Counted from the first letter of the stretch, positions 9,016 to 16,882 are shown. The stretch is 64,000 nucleotides of DNA from Shewanella maritima (GCF_004295345.1 NZ_CP036200.1:3721501-3785500); one strand, 5' to 3'. Notes: generated by a model from the letters alone, not told the origin. Numbers and translations are program-made.

Positions 9016-9417
9016 GTGAGAACTGTAATGAAGTTATTTAAGCCGATTTTACTATTAGCGTTAGTATTAGGGTTAACTGCTTGCGTCACGGTGAAGCCGG
9101 AAGAGCCTGTGGTGGTGAATGGTTTTGCTGGGTATTTGGAAGATGTCACCTTGCCACAGGGGAGCACCATTAATATAGCGGTAATCGACTTCGACACTCC
9201 GGGCGCGATTATTGCGCAAAAGAATTTTGATATTGTGCGGGCGCCAGTGCCGTTTAAGTTTATCTTTAAGAAAGAGATGATTGACTCAAGCGTCAATTAT
9301 GGCGTGGTGGCGATGATCAGTTATAACGGCCGCGTACTGTTTCAAACCTACGACAAATTTGAAGTCATCAACAACGGTAAGCTCACCACTGAAGTATTGA
9401 TGAAACCTGTAAAGTAA
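9016..9417 (+). CDS. YbaY/YscW-family outer-membrane lipoprotein
   Basis: A 133-residue predicted lipoprotein. The positively charged N-terminus, hydrophobic stretch LFKPILLLALVLGL and lipobox LTAC predict lipidation at about Cys23. The remainder is a beta-rich YbaY/YscW-like domain (GFAGYLEDVTLPQGSTINIA ... APVPFKFIF). The GTG start at 9016 has AGGGGA seven to eight bases upstream; ATG 9028 is an alternative that keeps the signal peptide. Members include type III secretion pilotins, but no secretion genes lie nearby, so its role here is unknown. Confidence 0.8.
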   Translation: MRTVMKLFKPILLLALVLGLTACVTVKPEEPVVVNGFAGYLEDVTLPQGSTINIAVIDFDTPGAIIAQKNFDIVRAPVPFKFIFKKEMIDSSVNYGVVAMISYNGRVLFQTYDKFEVINNGKLTTEVLMKPVK

Positions 9418-9527
9418 CGCCTTACAGTCACTTCGAGCTAGTTCACACATTCATCGTTTAGCCATTGATTATATTTGCTGGCGAACGATAATGTGTGCCC
9501 CTTGTTTTAATCTGTTAGGTCATCCCC

Positions 9528-10751
9528 TTGGCTGGCGCAACCACACCTTCGCAATCAATTAATCCTAAACGTCTCACTTGGGCACTCTGTTTAGCCTCTG
9601 TCGTTATTTATATCAACCTTTATACCTTGCAAGGCATGTTGCCTTTGATCGCCGAGCATTTTGATGTAACAGGCGCCAATGCCACACTTATTCTTTCGGT
9701 GACCAGCTTTAGTTTGGCATTTTCTCTGCTGATGTATGCGGTGTTATCTGACAGAGTAGGGCGGCTATTACCTATGGTTGTTAGCTTGTGGGCTTTGGTG
9801 CTGTCAAACTTGTTATTGATCTGCGCCAATGAGTTTGAAACCTTGATGCTAGTGCGACTGGTTCAAGGTGTGCTTTTAGCGGCCGTGCCTGCGATCGCGA
9901 TGGCTTATTTTAAAGAGCAATTGCCAGCTGAGTTTATGCTAAAAGCCGCTGCAGTTTACATTATGGCTAATAGCTTTGGCGGTATTTCTGGGCGGATTTT
10001 TGGTGGCTTGATGGCGCAGCACCTAGATTGGCAGCAGTCAATGATACTGATGTTCACTGTTACCTTGATTGGCGTGGCTGTCGTGACGTATCTATTGCCG
10101 CGATGTGAGGTTAAACCAGAAAAGCAGCAATTGCCCATTATTGAAAAAATGCGCTACGACTTAAAAGGCTTTGTATTGCATTTGTCTGACTCACAAATGC
10201 GCTTGGTGTACCTGATTGGTGGCCTCGCATTTATGATGATGGTTAATCAATTTAGCTTTATTCAGCTGCATTTGATGGAGTCGCCATATTCCCTTAGCCG
10301 TTTCGCCGCAACCTTGATTTTTCTGTGCTATTTAAGTGGTTCAGTTTCGTCTTATTCGTCGGCGCGACTGATCATGAAGTACGGTACTACCAAGCTGTTT
10401 AAGCTTGCATTAGCCTTGATGCTCATCGGTAGTTTAATTACGCTGCATGACACCTTGCTGTGGATTGTGGTTGGCTTTTTAGTGACCGCCAGTGGTTTCT
10501 TTTTAGCTCACAGTTGTTGCAATAGCTTTGTTGCTGTAAGGGCAACGGCTCATCGAGCTAAAGCGACATCATTATATTTATGTAGCTATTACTTAGGTGC
10601 GGCGCTCGGCGGTCCATATTTAATGGTTTTTTGGCAACAAAATAAATGGGATGGGGTAGTGCTAGGTTCAATGGTGCTGATAGCTTTGATGCTGGTGGCC
10701 ATTGCGCGAATAACTTATTTAGAGCGTCTAGTTAAAGCTCAGTCTAGCTAA
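9528..10751 (+). CDS. MFS transporter (YnfM-like putative exporter)
   Basis: A 407-residue inner-membrane permease with twelve predicted membrane segments in two halves. The conserved loop 2-3 motif appears as YAVLSDRVGRLLPM near residues 70-83. The central loop around residues 190-210 is charged (CEVKPEKQQ). It resembles YnfM-type drug/arabinose-efflux-like MFS proteins, but the substrate cannot be read from sequence. The start is a TTG at 9528 with TAGG upstream; an in-frame stop lies just before it and the next methionine is well inside the first membrane helix. A terminator follows. No regulator is adjacent. Confidence 0.8.
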   Translation: MAGATTPSQSINPKRLTWALCLASVVIYINLYTLQGMLPLIAEHFDVTGANATLILSVTSFSLAFSLLMYAVLSDRVGRLLPMVVSLWALVLSNLLLICANEFETLMLVRLVQGVLLAAVPAIAMAYFKEQLPAEFMLKAAAVYIMANSFGGISGRIFGGLMAQHLDWQQSMILMFTVTLIGVAVVTYLLPRCEVKPEKQQLPIIEKMRYDLKGFVLHLSDSQMRLVYLIGGLAFMMMVNQFSFIQLHLMESPYSLSRFAATLIFLCYLSGSVSSYSSARLIMKYGTTKLFKLALALMLIGSLITLHDTLLWIVVGFLVTASGFFLAHSCCNSFVAVRATAHRAKATSLYLCSYYLGAALGGPYLMVFWQQNKWDGVVLGSMVLIALMLVAIARITYLERLVKAQSS

Positions 10752-10825
10752 ATTTCACTATTGGCTAAATACATCGAAAATATGGGCGAGTGCCCTGATA
10801 AAAAAGAGATAATTAAGCGCTTATG

Positions 10826-10862
10826 TAAAGCCAGGCCTATGCAGTTAGGCTTGGCTTTTTTG
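10826..10862 (+). terminator. Rho-independent terminator after the MFS gene
   Basis: AAGCCAGGCCTA pairs with TAGGCTTGGCTT, with one mismatch, followed by a run of T. The remaining 230 bases up to the first tRNA contain nothing recognisable. Confidence 0.8.
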
Positions 10863-11095
10863 TTTTTGCAGCGAGGTATTAAGTTGGAGATGATAGCTCG
10901 GGGTTGCTGGCTTAGCCGAACTCCTAATTAAAATCTTTATCAAATCCTATTGTAAGAATGCGGCTATGAGTCAAGCAAGCGCTTAGTAAGGTGAGAGGTA
11001 CAACTGGAGCAAGGATTTAAGCGTAAGAGAAGTAAAGCGATAGATATAAATGTACTAAGACATTTATTAGATTCTATAACGAGATAAGGGAAATA

Positions 11096-11171
11096 TGGTG
11101 GTCGCTACTGGGCTCGAACCAGTGACCCCCTCCTTGTAAGGGAGGTGCTCTCCCAGCTGAGCTAAGCGACC
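11096..11171 (-). tRNA. tRNA-Val(TAC), last gene of the array
   Basis: A 76-nt tRNA with encoded CCA. Acceptor GGTCGCT/AGCGACC, D-arm AGCTCAGCTGGGAGAGC, anticodon loop TTACAA with anticodon TAC, T-arm GGTTCGAGCC. Seventh of seven in transcription order. Confidence 0.97.
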
Positions 11172-11242
11172 TGGGATACTTATCTATCAAAGGGTGATAG
11201 TAAGATTTTTTAAATTCATCGCTGCAACATACCAAGAAGATA

Positions 11243-11318
11243 TGGTGGTCGCTACTGGGCTCGAACCAGTGACCCCCTCCTTGTAAGGGAGGTGCTCTCC
11301 CAGCTGAGCTAAGCGACC
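11243..11318 (-). tRNA. tRNA-Val(TAC)
   Basis: Same sequence as the copy at 11096: acceptor GGTCGCT/AGCGACC, anticodon TAC, encoded CCA. Spacer to the next copy is unrelated in sequence. Confidence 0.97.
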
Positions 11319-11362
11319 TGGGATAAATTCGACTAAAAAGTTTAGTCCACTGATAGTTAATA

Positions 11363-11438
11363 TGGTGGTCGCTACTGGGCTCGAACCAGTGACCCCCTCC
11401 TTGTAAGGGAGGTGCTCTCCCAGCTGAGCTAAGCGACC
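11363..11438 (-). tRNA. tRNA-Val(TAC)
   Basis: Same sequence as the copy at 11096: acceptor GGTCGCT/AGCGACC, anticodon TAC, encoded CCA. Confidence 0.97.
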
Positions 11439-11488
11439 TGGGATATTAATCTATCAAAAAGGTTTTAATGCCATCTTTTATCAAAGAA

Positions 11489-11564
11489 TGGTGGTCGATA
11501 CTGGGCTCGAACCAGTGACCCCCTCCTTGTAAGGGAGGTGCTCTCCCAGCTGAGCTAATCGACC
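11489..11564 (-). tRNA. tRNA-Val(TAC), acceptor variant
   Basis: Anticodon TAC with encoded CCA. The last acceptor pair is changed on both strands (GGTCGAT/ATCGACC), so base pairing is kept. The same variant occurs at 11842. Confidence 0.97.
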
Positions 11565-11589
11565 TGGGACCTTTTTATAGTGCAGAACA

Positions 11590-11665
11590 TGGTGGTCGCT
11601 ACTGGGCTCGAACCAGTGACCCCCTCCTTGTAAGGGAGGTGCTCTCCCAGCTGAGCTAAGCGACC
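11590..11665 (-). tRNA. tRNA-Val(TAC)
   Basis: Major variant, acceptor GGTCGCT/AGCGACC, anticodon TAC, encoded CCA. Only 25 bases separate it from the copy at 11489. Confidence 0.97.
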
Positions 11666-11701
11666 TGGGATATCCTGCAAATCATTTCATCAGTGAAATG
11701 A

Positions 11702-11777
11702 TGGTGGTCGCTACTGGGCTCGAACCAGTGACCCCCTCCTTGTAAGGGAGGTGCTCTCCCAGCTGAGCTAAGCGACC
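11702..11777 (-). tRNA. tRNA-Val(TAC)
   Basis: Major variant, acceptor GGTCGCT/AGCGACC, anticodon TAC, encoded CCA. Confidence 0.97.
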
Positions 11778-11841
11778 TGGGATACAACAACGATACTATA
11801 TTACTCATCTCGTAAGATGAAATAATTACCATGAAAAATCA

Positions 11842-11917
11842 TGGTGGTCGATACTGGGCTCGAACCAGTGACCCCCTCCTTGTAAGGGAGGTGCTCTCCC
11901 AGCTGAGCTAATCGACC
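11842..11917 (-). tRNA. tRNA-Val(TAC), first gene of the array, acceptor variant
   Basis: Promoter-proximal copy with acceptor GGTCGAT/ATCGACC, as at 11489. It lies 17 bases downstream of a TATAAT box on the minus strand. Confidence 0.97.
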
Positions 11918-11934
11918 TCGCTGTGTGGGACGGT

Positions 11935-11962
11935 ATTATAGGGATGAAGCAAAAGCTGTCAA
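11935..11962 (-). promoter_or_regulatory. Strong sigma-70 promoter of the tRNA-Val array
   Basis: On the minus strand, a perfect TTGACA (11962-11957) and a perfect TATAAT (11940-11935) are 16 bases apart. The discriminator is rich in G and C, as in stringently controlled stable-RNA promoters. Confidence 0.88.
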
Positions 11963-12428
11963 CGACTTTTCTAAAAAAAGCGTGTAGTCGAATTAAAAAT
12001 GCGCAGCTTGCTGCATCCTTGGGCATTGCTGTTGGTAAAATGCGCAAACATGGTCACAACAACATCTTGAGTTGATGGCGAACACCTTAATGGCGGTTGC
12101 TATTCGCTCGTTCTAGCCTAGTTCTGTCTCGAAATAGAGTGTAATAGAGGTAGTTGAAATCTATTCAGCTGCCGCTTTGCTTACTCATTTTACGTTTGGC
12201 TGTAAATTTGGCCTGTAATTATAGAAAGTCACCATTACTCTCATCAACTACGTTGGTGATGTTCAAGTTAAATGCTTAGAGAGTGGAAAGGGGATATTCG
12301 AGCGATGTAAAGCGTGAACGCGGACAGTGGATATGGCGCGCGCTAGCATCAACTAACAATTGATAGTGAAAATTAATTTACTGAGTCAAGTTTTGCCTGG
12401 CTTGAGCACGCAGTTTGTACTTTTACGT

Positions 12429-12457
12429 TTTCCATCACCTTTATAGGCTGCTAGAAT
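12429..12457 (+). promoter_or_regulatory. Candidate gltX promoter
   Basis: TTTCCA (12429-12434) and TAGAAT (12452-12457) are 17 bases apart. This would start the transcript near 12464 and place the 12486-12522 hairpin in the gltX leader. The stretch from 11963 to 12428 shows no other feature. Confidence 0.35.
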
Positions 12458-12485
12458 AGCGGCTACTTTTTTACACATATCAACT

Positions 12486-12522
12486 TGTTTATCACTATTG
12501 ATGACAATAGTCATGATAAACA
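12486..12522 (+). promoter_or_regulatory. Extended stem-loop in the gltX leader
   Basis: TGTTTATCA (12486-12494) and CTATTG pair with CAATAG and TGATAAACA (12514-12522) around an ATGA loop, interrupted only by a TCA bulge. That gives about 15 base pairs ending 28 bases before the gltX ATG. No T-run follows, so a plain terminator is unlikely; a regulatory or stabilising leader structure, or a protein operator, is possible. Confidence 0.5.
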
Positions 12523-12550
12523 GGCTATCTACTAGGGTCAGTTTTCAATT

Positions 12551-13960
12551 ATGACAACCAAGACGCGTTTCGCTCCTAGCCCAACCGGCTTTTTACACGT
12601 AGGTGGTGCACGTACTGCACTTTATTCATGGCTATATGCAAAAGCAAACCAAGGTGAGTTTGTTTTACGTGTAGAAGATACCGACATTGAGCGTTCAACT
12701 CCTGAAGCTGTTGCTGCAATTCTTGAGGGGATGGAGTGGTTAGGCCTTAATTGGGATGAAGGTCCATACTACCAAACTAAACGTTTTGATCGTTACAACG
12801 AGATCATCGCGCAAATGCTAGAAGAGGGCACGGCATATAAGTGTTACTGTTCTCGAGAGCGTATTGAAGCTATGCGTGAAGAGCAAGCTGCTAATGGTGA
12901 AGCGCAAAAGTATGACGGTCACTGTCGCGATCTCGAACCTCGCGATACTGACGAGCCTTATGTTATCCGTTTTAAAAACCCAACCGAAGGTAGCGTAGTA
13001 TTTGATGACCATGTACGTGGTCGTATTGAATTTGCTAACGACACCTTAGATGACTTAATCATTGCTCGTAGTGACGGTACGCCTACTTATAACTTCTGTG
13101 TTGTTGTTGATGATTGGGATATGGGCATTACTTGTGTTGTTCGTGGTGAAGACCACATCAACAACACCCCGCGCCAAATTAACATTCTTAAAGCACTAGG
13201 TGCGCCAGTACCTGAGTATGCCCATGTATCTATGATTTTAGGTGACGATGGTGCCAAGCTTTCTAAGCGTCATGGCGCTGTTGGTGTAATGCAATACCGT
13301 GATGACGGTTATCTGCCAGAAGCGCTACTAAACTATTTAGTACGTTTAGGTTGGTCGCATGGCGATCAGGAAGTCTTCTCTGTTGAAGAAATGACTAACT
13401 TATTTAAGCTTGAAGATATTAATAAGGCAGCATCAGCTTTTAATACTGAAAAGTTAAACTGGTTAAATCAGCACTATATTAAAGAGTCTGACCCAGCTCA
13501 TGTTGCTAAGTACCTAGAATGGCACATGCAAGATCAAAACATCGATACAGCAAATGGTCCTGCATTAACTGAGATTGTGACCGCACTTTCAGAGCGTGCG
13601 AAAACACTAAAAGAGTTAGCCGCTTCTAGCCGTTACTTCTATGAAGACTTTGCTGAGTTCGATGCAACTGCCGCTAAGAAGCATTTACGTGGTGTCGCAC
13701 TTGAGCCGCTACAAGTGATGCAGAAGAAATTAGCTGAGTTACCAGAGTGGACTGTTGAAGCTATTCATCAGGCGATTCAAGATACTGCTGCTGAATTAGA
13801 AGTGGGTATGGGTAAAGTGGGTATGCCGCTACGTGTCGCTGTAACAGGCGCAGGTATGTCTCCAGCGGTAGATTTGACCATATTCTTGGTTGGAAAGGCC
13901 CGTTCTGAACAAAGAATCTCCAAAGCGATTGAATTTGTAGCAGACAGAATAAATTCTTAA
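12551..13960 (+). CDS. gltX: Glutamyl-tRNA synthetase
   Basis: Class I aminoacyl-tRNA synthetase (469 aa) that charges tRNA-Glu. The HIGH-equivalent motif is in [20 protein letters not shown] near residues 7-25 and the KMSKS-equivalent is KLSKRHG near residue 237. Zinc-type cysteines appear in [11 protein letters not shown]. The C-terminal third is the alpha-helical anticodon-binding domain ending in GPARSEQR-like sequence ([15 protein letters not shown]). It lies between a tRNA-Val array and an operon with seven copies of its own substrate tRNA-Glu, whose promoter starts nine bases after this stop codon. Confidence 0.98.
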   Translation: MTTKTRFAPSPTGFLHVGGARTALYSWLYAKANQGEFVLRVEDTDIERSTPEAVAAILEGMEWLGLNWDEGPYYQTKRFDRYNEIIAQMLEEGTAYKCYCSRERIEAMREEQAANGEAQKYDGHCRDLEPRDTDEPYVIRFKNPTEGSVVFDDHVRGRIEFANDTLDDLIIARSDGTPTYNFCVVVDDWDMGITCVVRGEDHINNTPRQINILKALGAPVPEYAHVSMILGDDGAKLSKRHGAVGVMQYRDDGYLPEALLNYLVRLGWSHGDQEVFSVEEMTNLFKLEDINKAASAFNTEKLNWLNQHYIKESDPAHVAKYLEWHMQDQNIDTANGPALTEIVTALSERAKTLKELAASSRYFYEDFAEFDATAAKKHLRGVALEPLQVMQKKLAELPEWTVEAIHQAIQDTAAELEVGMGKVGMPLRVAVTGAGMSPAVDLTIFLVGKARSEQRISKAIEFVADRINS

Positions 13961-13968
13961 AAAACGTA

Positions 13969-13997
13969 TTGACAGTTTTGGGTAGGCTGCATAGAAT
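13969..13997 (+). promoter_or_regulatory. Strong sigma-70 promoter of the tRNA-Ala/tRNA-Glu operon
   Basis: Perfect TTGACA (13969-13974), a 17-base spacer and TAGAAT (13992-13997), followed by a GC-rich discriminator GCGCC. This is the usual architecture of a stringently controlled stable-RNA promoter. Confidence 0.88.
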
Positions 13998-14064
13998 GCG
14001 CCTCGCAGTTGAGACACATCGTGAGAAACATCTCGCAGCGTATCCAAACTGATTTAGTAAATGT

Positions 14065-14140
14065 GGGGCCTTAGCTCAGCTGGGAGAGCGCAACACTGGC
14101 AGTGTTGAGGTCAGCGGTTCGATCCCGCTAGGCTCCACCA
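14065..14140 (+). tRNA. tRNA-Ala(GGC)
   Basis: A 76-nt tRNA with encoded CCA. Acceptor GGGGCCT/AGGCTCC, D-arm AGCTCAGCTGGGAGAGC, anticodon GGC inside ACACTGGCAGTGT, T-arm GGTTCGATCC. First gene of the operon. Confidence 0.97.
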
Positions 14141-14228
14141 CTAAATCCTCTCCGAGGTAGCGTCAAATCTTAGCCTACAGGATTTTTCGAGTATTCACTC
14201 TCTGTGGAGTATAAGCACAGAACGGTAT

Positions 14229-14304
14229 GTCCCATTCGTCTAGAGGCCTAGGACACCGCCCTTTCACGGCGGTAACAGGGGTTCGAATCCCCTATGGGAT
14301 ACCA
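14229..14304 (+). tRNA. tRNA-Glu(TTC) copy 1
   Basis: A 76-nt tRNA with encoded CCA. Acceptor GTCCCAT/ATGGGAT, anticodon TTC in CCGCCCTTTCACGGCGG, T-arm GGTTCGAATCC. Preceded by spacer form A with a slightly divergent upstream part. Confidence 0.97.
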
Positions 14305-14414
14305 CTTATTTTTGAGTGGTTGACTGCAAAGTTAACGATTCGATAGCGTTGATATTTAGCCTACAGGTATCAATGAGTATTCACTCTCTTCAAGAGTCTA
14401 AAACGAAGATTAGT

Positions 14415-14490
14415 GTCCCATTCGTCTAGAGGCCTAGGACACCGCCCTTTCACGGCGGTAACAGGGGTTCGAATCCCCTATGGGATACCA
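14415..14490 (+). tRNA. tRNA-Glu(TTC) copy 2
   Basis: Identical to copy 1. Preceded by spacer form B (CTTC...GAAG hairpin). Confidence 0.97.
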
Positions 14491-14600
14491 CTTATTTTTG
14501 AGTGGTTGACTGCAAAGTTAACGATTCGATAGCGTTGATATTTAGCCTACAGGTATCAATGAGTATTCACTCTCTGTGGAGTATAAACACAGAACGGTAT

Positions 14601-14676
14601 GTCCCATTCGTCTAGAGGCCTAGGACACCGCCCTTTCACGGCGGTAACAGGGGTTCGAATCCCCTATGGGATACCA
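14601..14676 (+). tRNA. tRNA-Glu(TTC) copy 3
   Basis: Identical to copy 1. Preceded by spacer form A. Confidence 0.97.
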
Positions 14677-14786
14677 CTTATTCTTGAGTGGTTGACTGCA
14701 AAGTTAACGATTCGATAGCGTTGATATTTAGCCTACAGGTATCAATGAGTATTCACTCTCTTCAAGAGTCTAAAACGAAGATTAGT

Positions 14787-14862
14787 GTCCCATTCGTCTA
14801 GAGGCCTAGGACACCGCCCTTTCACGGCGGTAACAGGGGTTCGAATCCCCTATGGGATACCA
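14787..14862 (+). tRNA. tRNA-Glu(TTC) copy 4
   Basis: Identical to copy 1. Preceded by spacer form B. Confidence 0.97.
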
Positions 14863-14972
14863 CTTATTCTTGAGTGGTTGACTGCAAAGTTAACGATTCG
14901 ATAGCGTTGATATTTAGCCTACAGGTATCAATGAGTATTCACTCTCTGTGGAGTATAAACACAGAACGGTAT

Positions 14973-15048
14973 GTCCCATTCGTCTAGAGGCCTAGGACAC
15001 CGCCCTTTCACGGCGGTAACAGGGGTTCGAATCCCCTATGGGATACCA
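14973..15048 (+). tRNA. tRNA-Glu(TTC) copy 5
   Basis: Identical to copy 1. Preceded by spacer form A. Confidence 0.97.
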
Positions 15049-15158
15049 CTTATTCTTGAGTGGTTGACTGTAAAGTTAACGATTCGATAGCGTTGATATT
15101 TAGCCTACAGGTATCAATGAGTATTCACTCTCTGTGGAGTATAAACACAGAACGGTAT

Positions 15159-15234
15159 GTCCCATTCGTCTAGAGGCCTAGGACACCGCCCTTTCACGGC
15201 GGTAACAGGGGTTCGAATCCCCTATGGGATACCA
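15159..15234 (+). tRNA. tRNA-Glu(TTC) copy 6
   Basis: Identical to copy 1. Preceded by spacer form A. Confidence 0.97.
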
Positions 15235-15344
15235 CTTATTCTTGAGTGGTTGACTGCAAAGTTAACGATTCGATAGCGTTGATATTTAGCCTACAGGTAT
15301 CAATGAGTATTCACTCTCTGTGGAGTATAAACACAGAACGGTAT

Positions 15345-15420
15345 GTCCCATTCGTCTAGAGGCCTAGGACACCGCCCTTTCACGGCGGTAACAGGGGTTC
15401 GAATCCCCTATGGGATACCA
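15345..15420 (+). tRNA. tRNA-Glu(TTC) copy 7, last intact copy
   Basis: Identical to copy 1. Its downstream sequence differs from the other spacers: a TTCTTTT...AAAAGAA hairpin leads into the first terminator. Confidence 0.97.
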
Positions 15421-15445
15421 ATTCTTTTCTTTTGAAAAGAACTTA

Positions 15446-15469
15446 AAGCCACCGCGAGGTGGTTTTTTT
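15446..15469 (+). terminator. Terminator of the tRNA-Ala/Glu operon (first of three copies)
   Basis: Stem CCACC / GGTGG with a GCGA tetraloop and seven T residues, 25 bases after the last intact tRNA-Glu. Confidence 0.88.
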
Positions 15470-15497
15470 GTGCCTGAATTCTGTGGGGGGCAGGGAT

Positions 15498-15560
15498 AAG
15501 GACACCGCCCACTCATTTTACAAGCCGCTGTAACAGGGGACGAATCCCTATGGGATACCA
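15498..15560 (+). pseudogene. Degenerate tRNA-Glu 3' half, remnant 1
   Basis: Matches the 3' part of tRNA-Glu (GGACACCGCCC ... CTATGGGATACCA). The 5' acceptor strand and D-arm are missing, the anticodon loop is replaced by ACTCATTTTACAAG and the T-loop has lost bases. It cannot form a normal tRNA. It is followed by its own terminator copy. Confidence 0.75.
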
Positions 15561-15585
15561 ATTCTTTTCTTTTGAGAAGAACTTA

Positions 15586-15609
15586 AAACCACCGCGAGGT
15601 GGTTTTTTT
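15586..15609 (+). terminator. Second copy of the tRNA operon terminator
   Basis: ACCACC-GCGA-GGTGGT stem and seven T residues, 140 bases after the first copy and inside the same duplicated unit. Confidence 0.8.
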
Positions 15610-15633
15610 GTGCCTGAATTCTGGGTCAGGGGT

Positions 15634-15696
15634 AAAGACATCGCCCACTCATTTTACAAGCCGCGGTAACAGGGGAGAATCCCCTATGGGATACCA
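15634..15696 (+). pseudogene. Degenerate tRNA-Glu 3' half, remnant 2
   Basis: Same structure as remnant 1, with the same ACTCATTTTACAAG replacement of the anticodon loop. Here the acceptor 3' strand and most of the T-stem are intact, ending CCCCTATGGGATACCA. Confidence 0.75.
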
Positions 15697-15720
15697 ACTC
15701 TTTTCTTTTAAAAAGAACTT

Positions 15721-15745
15721 AAAGCCACCGCGAGGTGGTTTTTTT
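15721..15745 (+). terminator. Third copy of the tRNA operon terminator
   Basis: GCCACC-GCGA-GGTGGT stem and seven T residues, 136 bases after the second copy. Confidence 0.8.
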
Positions 15746-15773
15746 GTGCCTGAATTCAAGTGAGTTAAGGGGT

Positions 15774-15812
15774 AACGACACCGCCCACTCATGTTACAAG
15801 CCGCGGTAACAT
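15774..15812 (+). pseudogene. Degenerate tRNA-Glu fragment, remnant 3
   Basis: Retains GACACCGCCCACTCATGTTACAAGCC-type sequence and CGCGGTAACA, then diverges where the T-arm should be. It is the most decayed of the three and the array ends here. The remaining bases up to the next gene at 15908 show nothing else. Confidence 0.6.
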
Positions 15813-15907
15813 GAGCTTAATCATGCAGACTATTTACTCTAATCTCTAACCTATGTAGCTTATATTGTTAATGACTAAACTGATGGAATCGCTATGAGGA
15901 ACAGCCA

Positions 15908-16702
15908 ATGGACAGTGGCAAACTGGCGGAGTTAACAACCCTTTTGTTAGTGCCTGTGTATTTGTTGCAAGGCAAATGGGTGCGCTTTAAAACCAACAAA
16001 TTGCCAGAGCCTGATGGTGTAAGACACGGGCTTGTTGGTAGTGGTAAGCCATTAAGCGTCATGATTATTGGTGACTCCGCAGGCGCTGGTGTTGGGGTGG
16101 CTGAGCAGCAAGATGCTCTATCGGGGCAGTTAAGCCAAGCGTTATCTCAACATCATCAAGTACAATGGCAACTGCATGCTCAAGATGGCGATACATCGAC
16201 TCAGTTAGTCGCACGGCTTGAACAAGTTGAGGAGTTCAAGGCGGACTACGTGGTGATCTCGATTGGTGTTAATGATGTCACTAAACGTACTAGCTCACAG
16301 CAATGGCTCGCTAATCTAGAAGCTATTATTTCACTGCTACAGACCAAGTTTTCAGCCAAACACATATTATTTACTGCCATTCCGCCTATTCATCAATTTC
16401 CAGCCTTACCTAATCCGCTTAGGTGGTGGTTAGGTCAGCGTGCTTTTAAGCTCAATCATTTGCTTGAGCGCAATTGTAAGCTGCATAGTAAAGTTCACTT
16501 TGAGTCGATTCCATTCCCATTTGAAGCAAAACTCATGGCCGCTGACGGTTTCCATCCAGGTAAAGAGGCGTACCATTTGTGGGGCAAATACATGGCGCAA
16601 CGTATCAGTCAACTTGCCCAAGATGAGTTGATACAGGATGGCAATTCACAAGACTCGATTGAAACAGGTGAGTTAAATCAACCTCATTTGGAAGTAAGCT
16701 AG
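15908..16702 (+). CDS. SGNH/GDSL-family hydrolase
   Basis: A 264-residue lipase/esterase-like hydrolase. The SGNH blocks are visible: block I MIIGDSAGAGVG with the nucleophile Ser57, block III SIGVNDVTK near residue 118 and block V DGFHPGKEAY with the Asp/His pair near residue 218. A hydrophobic stretch at residues 9-20 could anchor it to the membrane. ATG 15908 has AGGAA ten bases upstream. It follows the tRNA array and is convergent with an ABC transporter gene; the gap holds two perfect stem-loops. The substrate (lysophospholipid, thioester or acetylated sugar) cannot be told from sequence. Confidence 0.82.
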   Translation: MDSGKLAELTTLLLVPVYLLQGKWVRFKTNKLPEPDGVRHGLVGSGKPLSVMIIGDSAGAGVGVAEQQDALSGQLSQALSQHHQVQWQLHAQDGDTSTQLVARLEQVEEFKADYVVISIGVNDVTKRTSSQQWLANLEAIISLLQTKFSAKHILFTAIPPIHQFPALPNPLRWWLGQRAFKLNHLLERNCKLHSKVHFESIPFPFEAKLMAADGFHPGKEAYHLWGKYMAQRISQLAQDELIQDGNSQDSIETGELNQPHLEVS

Positions 16703-16710
16703 TATGGGGA

Positions 16711-16736
16711 GTTAGCTTATAGAGAGATAAGCTAAC
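16711..16736 (+). terminator. Stem-loop downstream of the SGNH hydrolase gene
   Basis: Perfect 10-bp arms GTTAGCTTAT / ATAAGCTAAC around a six-base loop, eight bases after the stop codon. The T-run is poor, so terminator function is tentative. Confidence 0.4.
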
Positions 16737-16810
16737 TGAAATTAAACTGGCACAGGCACAAAAGGGCAGGGCGAGCCAACGAAATTCATTGCGCGTTTTT
16801 ATGGATATAA

Positions 16811-16855
16811 GTGAGCTAGCTATGAGTTAATACATATGAGTATCAGCTAGCTCAC
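16811..16855. repeat. Inverted repeat at the 3' end of the ABC transporter gene
   Basis: Perfect 11-bp arms GTGAGCTAGCT / AGCTAGCTCAC around a 23-base loop, 28 bases beyond the ABC transporter stop. No T-run; probably an mRNA 3'-end structure. Confidence 0.4.
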
Positions 16856-16882
16856 CAATTAATTTGGCTTGAATCGCGAGCG

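Larger units (their letters stand above)
14173..15420 (+). repeat. 186-bp tandem repeat array carrying seven tRNA-Glu genes
   Basis: tRNA-Glu genes start at 14229, 14415, 14601, 14787, 14973, 15159 and 15345, each exactly 186 bases apart. Tandem duplication of a gene-plus-spacer unit is the simplest explanation. Each spacer carries small stem-loops: CCACT...AGTGG starting on the tRNA CCA end, AACG...CGTT, GATA...TATC, and a last hairpin that exists in two forms. Form A (CTGTG...CACAG) precedes copies 1, 3, 5, 6 and 7; form B (CTTC...GAAG) precedes copies 2 and 4. These look like processing signals. Confidence 0.9.

Noticed and set aside
14173..15420. CRISPR-like regular repeats
   Set aside because: The period is 186 bases and each unit contains a complete tRNA-Glu; there are no unique spacers and no cas genes.
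15364..15561. 65-residue ORF on the minus strand
   Set aside because: It runs through a tRNA gene, a terminator and a tRNA remnant, so it is a chance open frame.
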